Below are positions 60,453 through 64,000 of a stretch of 64,000 bases of DNA, one piece after another. The stretch lies in contig NZ_FXAU01000007.1 in the NCBI RefSeq assembly GCF_900177625.1, positions 62,729-126,728 of the forward strand, read 5' to 3'. The notes beneath the pieces are model-generated. The model did no database searches, was not told where the DNA came from, and worked only from the letters and a program-made list of their open reading frames with translations. A program made the translations under genes and the position numbers. The DNA comes from Sphingobacterium psychroaquaticum. Lineage in GTDB: Bacteria; Bacteroidota; Bacteroidia; Sphingobacteriales; Sphingobacteriaceae. Position 1 is the first letter of the stretch; each line of letters starts with the position of its first letter.

Positions 60453-62438
60453 ATGAACAGGTATCTTAGACTGCTGTCCCTTTTTTTTGTTTTTAGTATA
60501 TATAGTCTATCCTATGTTTCGGCGCAGGTAGAAGAAGAGTTTAGCAGCGCGCTGGATTCGGCGCGGGCTAAGGAGGATAATAAGAAGGATTCTGTTGTTT
60601 TTACAGCTAAATATGTGCGTTATGCTACGCTCCCTATGTTAAAACAATTTACGCATACGGTGCAGATTGATACATCGCATATTAATTTTCAGTACTACAA
60701 CAAGCAGAATTTACCGTGGAATCCGAGTATTAACCTTGGGGCATATGGTCTTGCTACGCGAGACCTTCTTTTTAATCCAAACAAGAGTATTGGTTTCCAG
60801 TCGGGCTTTCATGCCTTGGAGCGAAATCTATTATTGAGTGATAGCATTCAGTATTTTCGTGCACGGGCTCGTTATTCGGAGTTGTATGCGGTCGGTTTCT
60901 TTTTCGATGATCAGGTGTTTCGTGCGCGATTAGCGCAGAATATTAATCCGCGATGGAATATTGGTGCGGAGTATCATGCAACGAATACGGATGGGTACTA
61001 TACCAACCAGGATTATAATGAGCGTAAGGCGGCTATTTTTTCTTGGTATGAGTCGGCGAGCCACCGCTATAATATGCTGGTGAATGCGACTTTTAACAAC
61101 TTAAACAGTCCGGAAAACGGCGCTGTGGTGGAGGAGAATATTTTTAATAATTCGGAAAACAGTTCCAACCTTAGTTATCTAACACGATTACGTGGACGGA
61201 ATGCAACGAGGCCACATAATAAATGGAGAGATAATGGGGTATTCCTCCGTCAATCTTACTATTTTGGGCGCTTGGACACCGTTAATGTGGGTACACCGCT
61301 GATGGAGGTGCATCCAACGAATGCGGTGGCGCACAACTCGTCTATTCGGATGCGCAACTATACGTTCTTTAAAAATGAGGAAGATTTGGAGGGGGCTTTC
61401 CCTTTTGGAGACGCGGTGCTGGTAAATGATACGACAAAGATTACGACCGTAACGAATGAGTTTACCTATAGTTTTTATTTGCGTCCCAGAGGAGCCATGA
61501 AGAATGAAGCGAAGATAAACTTGGGCTTTCAGAATGATTTGATCTGGTATGCGGATAGTTTGACTTCTGATTTTTATCAGAATAGTATGGTCAAGGGGGA
61601 GATTGGGTACAAGTTTAGTGACCGCGTAAATGTTTTGGGGACGGTCAATCAGATTGTGGTAGGTCGGAATGCGGGCGACTTTCTCTATGAAGCTACGGCA
61701 GATGTCTTGTTGAGTGAGAATGCAGGAAAGATCAGTCTTGGGGCGTATTCGCAGAATAAGTCCCCGGAGATGGCATTTGACCGTATGAATTATACATATC
61801 ATCAGTGGGCGAATAATTTTGAGAAAACGAAAACGCAGAATCTTTCTTTTGCATATCTCAATAAGAAGCTGGGTTTTTCGGGTAAAGTGGAGTATTTCCT
61901 GATTGACAATTATCTTTACTTTAAGGAGGTTGATAACCCGGATAACGATGAGCTATTGGTTCGTCAAGTAGAACCGGCGCAATATGGTAATCTTAACTTG
62001 TTGAAGGTGTCGGTGGGGCAGAATTTTAAATTCGGTCGTTTTCATTTAGACAATATGGTGGTGTACCAAAAGTCGAATGCCGAAGATGTACTGGCGGTTC
62101 CGGAGCTGTATACATGGCATAGTTTCTACTATGCAAACGTATTATATAAGGTGGCTGATTTTCGAATTGGTGTCGATGCGCGCTTTAATACGCCTTTCCG
62201 CTCACCATCCTATGCTATTAATATAGGGCAGTTCTATAATGATAATGCGCGGATTGAATATTCGACGTATCCAATCATGGATGCATGGGTTACAGCGAAT
62301 ATTAGACGTGTTAATTTGTTCCTTGCTTATAATTTTATGAACCAAATGATATATCCGAAGGGATATTACACGGTTCGTAGGTATCCGATGAACGATGCAA
62401 ACTTCCGGTTTGGGGTTTCCTGGAAATTTTATGACTAA
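60453..62438 (+). CDS. Putative porin (Porin_10 family)
   Basis: About 661 residues from the ATG at 60453. A signal peptide (LLSLFFVFSIYSLSYVSAQ) precedes a short Lys/Glu-rich linker and then a large barrel made of amphipathic strands, ending in FRFGVSWKFYD. Recognised blocks of the Bacteroidota Porin_10 family: YNKQNLPWNPSINLGAYGLA near the start, GFQSGFHALERNLLLSDS, and RYSELYAVGFFFDD. It is presumed to be an outer-membrane protein; whether it forms a diffusion pore is not shown. It has its own promoter and no visible terminator before the tRNA genes. Confidence 0.85.
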   Translation: MNRYLRLLSLFFVFSIYSLSYVSAQVEEEFSSALDSARAKEDNKKDSVVFTAKYVRYATLPMLKQFTHTVQIDTSHINFQYYNKQNLPWNPSINLGAYGLATRDLLFNPNKSIGFQSGFHALERNLLLSDSIQYFRARARYSELYAVGFFFDDQVFRARLAQNINPRWNIGAEYHATNTDGYYTNQDYNERKAAIFSWYESASHRYNMLVNATFNNLNSPENGAVVEENIFNNSENSSNLSYLTRLRGRNATRPHNKWRDNGVFLRQSYYFGRLDTVNVGTPLMEVHPTNAVAHNSSIRMRNYTFFKNEEDLEGAFPFGDAVLVNDTTKITTVTNEFTYSFYLRPRGAMKNEAKINLGFQNDLIWYADSLTSDFYQNSMVKGEIGYKFSDRVNVLGTVNQIVVGRNAGDFLYEATADVLLSENAGKISLGAYSQNKSPEMAFDRMNYTYHQWANNFEKTKTQNLSFAYLNKKLGFSGKVEYFLIDNYLYFKEVDNPDNDELLVRQVEPAQYGNLNLLKVSVGQNFKFGRFHLDNMVVYQKSNAEDVLAVPELYTWHSFYYANVLYKVADFRIGVDARFNTPFRSPSYAINIGQFYNDNARIEYSTYPIMDAWVTANIRRVNLFLAYNFMNQMIYPKGYYTVRRYPMNDANFRFGVSWKFYD

Positions 62439-62507
62439 GGTTAGTAAATTTAATTTATTGTCTGTTAGTCGATTGCTGATTTAGGGTAAAAAAAAAGCAT
62501 AAATATT

Positions 62508-62537
62508 TTTGAAGATTAGATTTTAGGCTTATATTTG
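62508..62537 (+). promoter_or_regulatory. Promoter of the valine tRNA pair
   Basis: TTTG (62508-62511), 18 bp, TATATTTG (62530-62537), full matches to both Bacteroidota promoter elements, 24 bp upstream of the first tRNA. Confidence 0.75.
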
Positions 62538-62561
62538 CACACGCAATAAGCAAAAAGGCAT

Positions 62562-62636
62562 GGAGAATTAGCTCAGCTGGTTCAGAGCATCTGCCTTACA
62601 AGCAGAGGGTCACTGGTTCGAATCCAGTATTCTCCA
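62562..62636 (+). tRNA. tRNA-Val (anticodon TAC)
   Basis: A 75-base tRNA with full cloverleaf: acceptor GGAGAAT/ATTCTCC, anticodon stem TCTGC/GCAGA, loop CTTACAA with anticodon TAC at 62597-62599, and T-arm with GGTTCGAATCC. The 3' CCA is not encoded. Its body is identical to the next tRNA; only two acceptor base pairs differ. Confidence 0.95.
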
Positions 62637-62646
62637 CAACAAAAAA

Positions 62647-62721
62647 GGAGGCTTAGCTCAGCTGGTTCAGAGCATCTGCCTTACAAGCAGAGGGTCACTG
62701 GTTCGAATCCAGTAGCCTCCA
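62647..62721 (+). tRNA. tRNA-Val (anticodon TAC), second copy
   Basis: A 75-base tRNA with acceptor GGAGGCT/AGCCTCC and otherwise the same sequence as the copy at 62562-62636; anticodon TAC at 62682-62684. The CCA end is not encoded. It lies 10 bp after the first copy and is followed by a terminator, so the two are made as one transcript. Confidence 0.95.
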
Positions 62722-62724
62722 CAG

Positions 62725-62752
62725 AAAGCATCAAGAAATTGGTGCTTTTTTT
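62725..62752 (+). terminator. Terminator of the tRNA-Val pair
   Basis: AAAGCATCAA (62725-62734), loop GAAA, TTGGTGCTTT (62739-62748) with one G-U pair, then T-run. It starts 3 bp after the second tRNA. Confidence 0.85.
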
Positions 62753-62810
62753 ATGAAAAATGGTTATCTTTAGAAGGCGTATGAAAATGCGACGACAAAG
62801 ATCAAAATAG

Positions 62811-62885
62811 GGGAGTTTAGCTCAGCTGGTTTAGAGCACTACCTCGACAAGGTAGGGGTCACTGGTTCGAACCCAGTAATTCCCA
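62811..62885 (+). tRNA. tRNA-Val (anticodon GAC) with C at position 33
   Basis: A 75-base cloverleaf: acceptor GGGAGTT/AATTCCC (one G-U pair), anticodon stem CTACC/GGTAG, loop TCGACAA giving anticodon GAC for valine, T-arm GGTTCGAACCC. The base before the anticodon is C, where nearly all tRNAs have U. The CCA is not encoded. It is separated from the first two tRNAs by a terminator; a TATCTTTA at 62765-62772 may be a weak -7 element for its own promoter. Confidence 0.9.
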
Positions 62886-62908
62886 CATTTTTTAGCGCGT
62901 AAGCTACA

Positions 62909-62941
62909 TGTAGAGACACAAGATATTGTGTCTTTTTTTTT
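62909..62941 (+). terminator. Terminator after tRNA-Val(GAC), made from a repeat copy
   Basis: AGACACAA (62914-62921), loop GATA, TTGTGTCT (62926-62933), then nine T. The edge TGTAGAGACACAA is shared with the repeat at 12179-12227, so the hairpin looks like a repeat copy serving as a terminator. Confidence 0.8.
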
Positions 62942-62950
62942 GCCCAACCA

Positions 62951-63409
62951 CTAAATAGGATACGCCGTTTCATTTTTTGTTTCCGATAAGACAAAGTAGG
63001 TTTGTACCGTATTTACATGCGGTAGTACCGCTAGTTTATGGCGTAGGAACATGTGGTACCCTTCCATGTCTTTTGTGGCAATACGCAGCATAAAATCGTA
63101 GGATCCGGCCATTTGATAGCATTCCATCACTTCAGGGAACTTTGCTACTTCACGTTCAAACTCGTTGAGCACCTCTGCGGTATGTGCCTTTAGGAACACC
63201 TGCGAAAAAGAGATCAAGCCAATGCCAACTTTCTTTCGATCTAGAATTGCTACAGTCCGTTGAATGTAGCCGTTCGCTTTTAATTTTTTTACCCTTTCGT
63301 GCACAGCTGCAATAGATTTGCTGAGATGGTAAGACAATTCTTTATTGCTTAACGATGCATCCTTCTGTAGAAGGCGGAGAAGTTTGATGTCTGTGTTATC
63401 CAGTTCCAT
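62951..63409 (-). CDS. Lrp/AsnC-family transcriptional regulator
   Basis: A 152-residue protein of standard length. The N-terminal helix-turn-helix is at about residues 3-60 (LDNTDIKLLRLLQKDASLSNKELSYHL, then AVHERVKKLKANGYIQRTVAIL). The RAM ligand-binding domain is at about 65-150 (VMECYQMAGSYDFMLRIATKDMEGYHMFLRHKL split over two strands). It usually responds to an amino acid. It is divergent from a cysteine-synthase-family gene, 153 bp away, which it probably regulates; the gap holds two 9-bp-arm inverted repeats. Confidence 0.93.
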   Translation of the reverse strand: MELDNTDIKLLRLLQKDASLSNKELSYHLSKSIAAVHERVKKLKANGYIQRTVAILDRKKVGIGLISFSQVFLKAHTAEVLNEFEREVAKFPEVMECYQMAGSYDFMLRIATKDMEGYHMFLRHKLAVLPHVNTVQTYFVLSETKNETAYPI

Positions 63410-63443
63410 AATAAGTTTTCTTGTCGCGAATCAAATTTATATA

Positions 63444-63536
63444 ATTTTATTGTATGTATTATTGTTTAATATCATTATTTCAATAAAATTTATGGAAATT
63501 ATATGTTGTTGTTGAATATTATCTTGTAATATTCAA
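63444..63536. promoter_or_regulatory. Inverted repeats in the Lrp/cysteine-synthase divergent control region
   Basis: TTGAATATT (63512-63520) and AATATTCAA (63528-63536) are perfect 9-bp inverted arms with a 7-bp spacer. ATTTTATTG (63444-63452) and CAATAAAAT (63481-63489) form a second perfect pair with 28 bp between. The region is extremely AT-rich. These are plausible Lrp-type binding sites between the divergent genes. Confidence 0.5.
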
Positions 63537-63562
63537 TTTTTGTGTGTTAATATAGTATTGTT

Positions 63563-64000
63563 ATGCAAGAGATGATAAGTGAGTGTTTGTCACCTAAATT
63601 AGATTCAAAGTTTAAGCATTTATGGTGTTTGGTTGGTAACACGCCAATGTTGGAGTTACAGTATACCTATAAAGGTAAGCCTGGCCAGATTTATGTAAAA
63701 TGTGAGAATTACAATCTTACCGGAAGTATTAAAGATCGTATGGCCTTGTATATTTTATACAAAGCATATATGAATTGTGCAATCCGTCCAACAGATGTTA
63801 TTGTAGAAGCAACAAGTGGTAACACAGGGATTGCATTCTCTGCTATTGGTAAGGCATTGGGGCATGGCGTGAAGATCATTATGCCGAACTGGTTAAGTAA
63901 AGAGCGTATCGACATTATTAAAAGTATGGGCGCCGACATTCAATTGGTCTCTAAAGAAGAGGGCGGTTTCTTGGGTAGTATCCGTATGAGTGAAGAGCAA
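63563..64000 (+). CDS. Cysteine synthase family PLP-dependent enzyme (partial, runs off the window)
   Basis: The first 146 codons of a gene beginning at the ATG 63563 with no stop before the edge. Motifs of the fold-type II PLP family: VGNTPMLEL near residue 26, NLTGSIKDRMA with the PLP-binding Lys near residue 58, and EATSGNTGIAF (phosphate and substrate loop) near 90. It probably makes or rearranges cysteine or a related amino acid, but cystathionine beta-synthase-like or other activities cannot be ruled out from half the protein. It is divergent from an Lrp/AsnC gene. Confidence 0.88.
   Translation, partial: MQEMISECLSPKLDSKFKHLWCLVGNTPMLELQYTYKGKPGQIYVKCENYNLTGSIKDRMALYILYKAYMNCAIRPTDVIVEATSGNTGIAFSAIGKALGHGVKIIMPNWLSKERIDIIKSMGADIQLVSKEEGGFLGSIRMSEEQ

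Noticed and set aside
61188..61802. 204-codon minus-strand frame inside the porin gene
   Set aside because: Antisense shadow of a clear Porin_10 coding sequence; Ile/Arg/His-rich composition without domain or signal.
1..64000. Insertion sequences, prophage or integrative element
   Set aside because: No transposase, integrase, phage gene or long terminal repeats were found; tRNA genes at 62.5-62.9 kb show no duplicated 3' ends that would mark an attachment site.

Overview
The window looks like chromosomal DNA of a Sphingobacteriaceae-type Bacteroidota (Sphingobacterium/Pedobacter/Olivibacter-like). The signs are three SusC/SusD pairs, many lipoproteins with an LxxC-type lipobox, almost no Shine-Dalgarno sequences, several promoters of the Bacteroidota type (TTG/TTTG, 17-20 bp, TAnnTTTG), and families largely confined to this phylum (DUF6266, PCMD, Porin_10, PorT-like). 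I saw no phage, insertion sequence or CRISPR array.

Layout. 1-4.9 kb: the tail of an unknown gene, a DeoR-type regulator and a surface-glycan block (flippase, methyltransferase-like protein, two glycosyltransferases, DUF3820). 4.9-8.8 kb (minus): a YeiH-type anion exporter and a TonB-dependent receptor. 9.1-15.3 kb (minus): a fatty-acid beta-oxidation operon, MarR-FadN-FadA-FadE, with a clear MarR-type operator over its own promoter. 15.5-24.2 kb: a 2OG-Fe(II)-type oxygenase, cell-surface proteins, a two-component system and a four-gene housekeeping operon (phosphatase, unknown, cyclophilin, exonuclease III).

24.3-59.5 kb is the most interesting part. It holds most of a route for taking apart and eating peptidoglycan amino sugars: NagA (26.2 kb), a first GHL10 glycosidase (27.5 kb), a secreted muramoyl-alanine amidase (29.2 kb), a SusCD pair (31-35.8 kb), a second SusCD pair followed by a DUF4397 lipoprotein and a phosphodiester glycosidase of the NAGPA family (36.2-42.7 kb), NamZ exo-muramidase (42.9 kb), a third SusCD pair with a surface lipoprotein (44.3-51.1 kb), a second GHL10 enzyme, a metallophosphoesterase/beta-propeller protein, a GH9-CE4 fusion, MurQ etherase and a sodium:solute symporter placed like the MurNAc transporter MurT. 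NamZ would release MurNAc, the symporter import it, and MurQ and NagA turn MurNAc-6-phosphate into GlcN-6-phosphate. A MurNAc kinase, NagZ and NagB are not in the window. The phosphodiester glycosidase and the metallophosphoesterase raise the possibility that phosphate-decorated (teichoic-acid-bearing) Gram-positive walls are the target; this is inference.

59.5-64 kb: purine nucleoside phosphorylase, a Porin_10 protein, three valine tRNAs (one with C instead of U at position 33), an Lrp/AsnC regulator, and a divergently oriented, truncated cysteine-synthase-family gene with inverted repeats in the shared control region.
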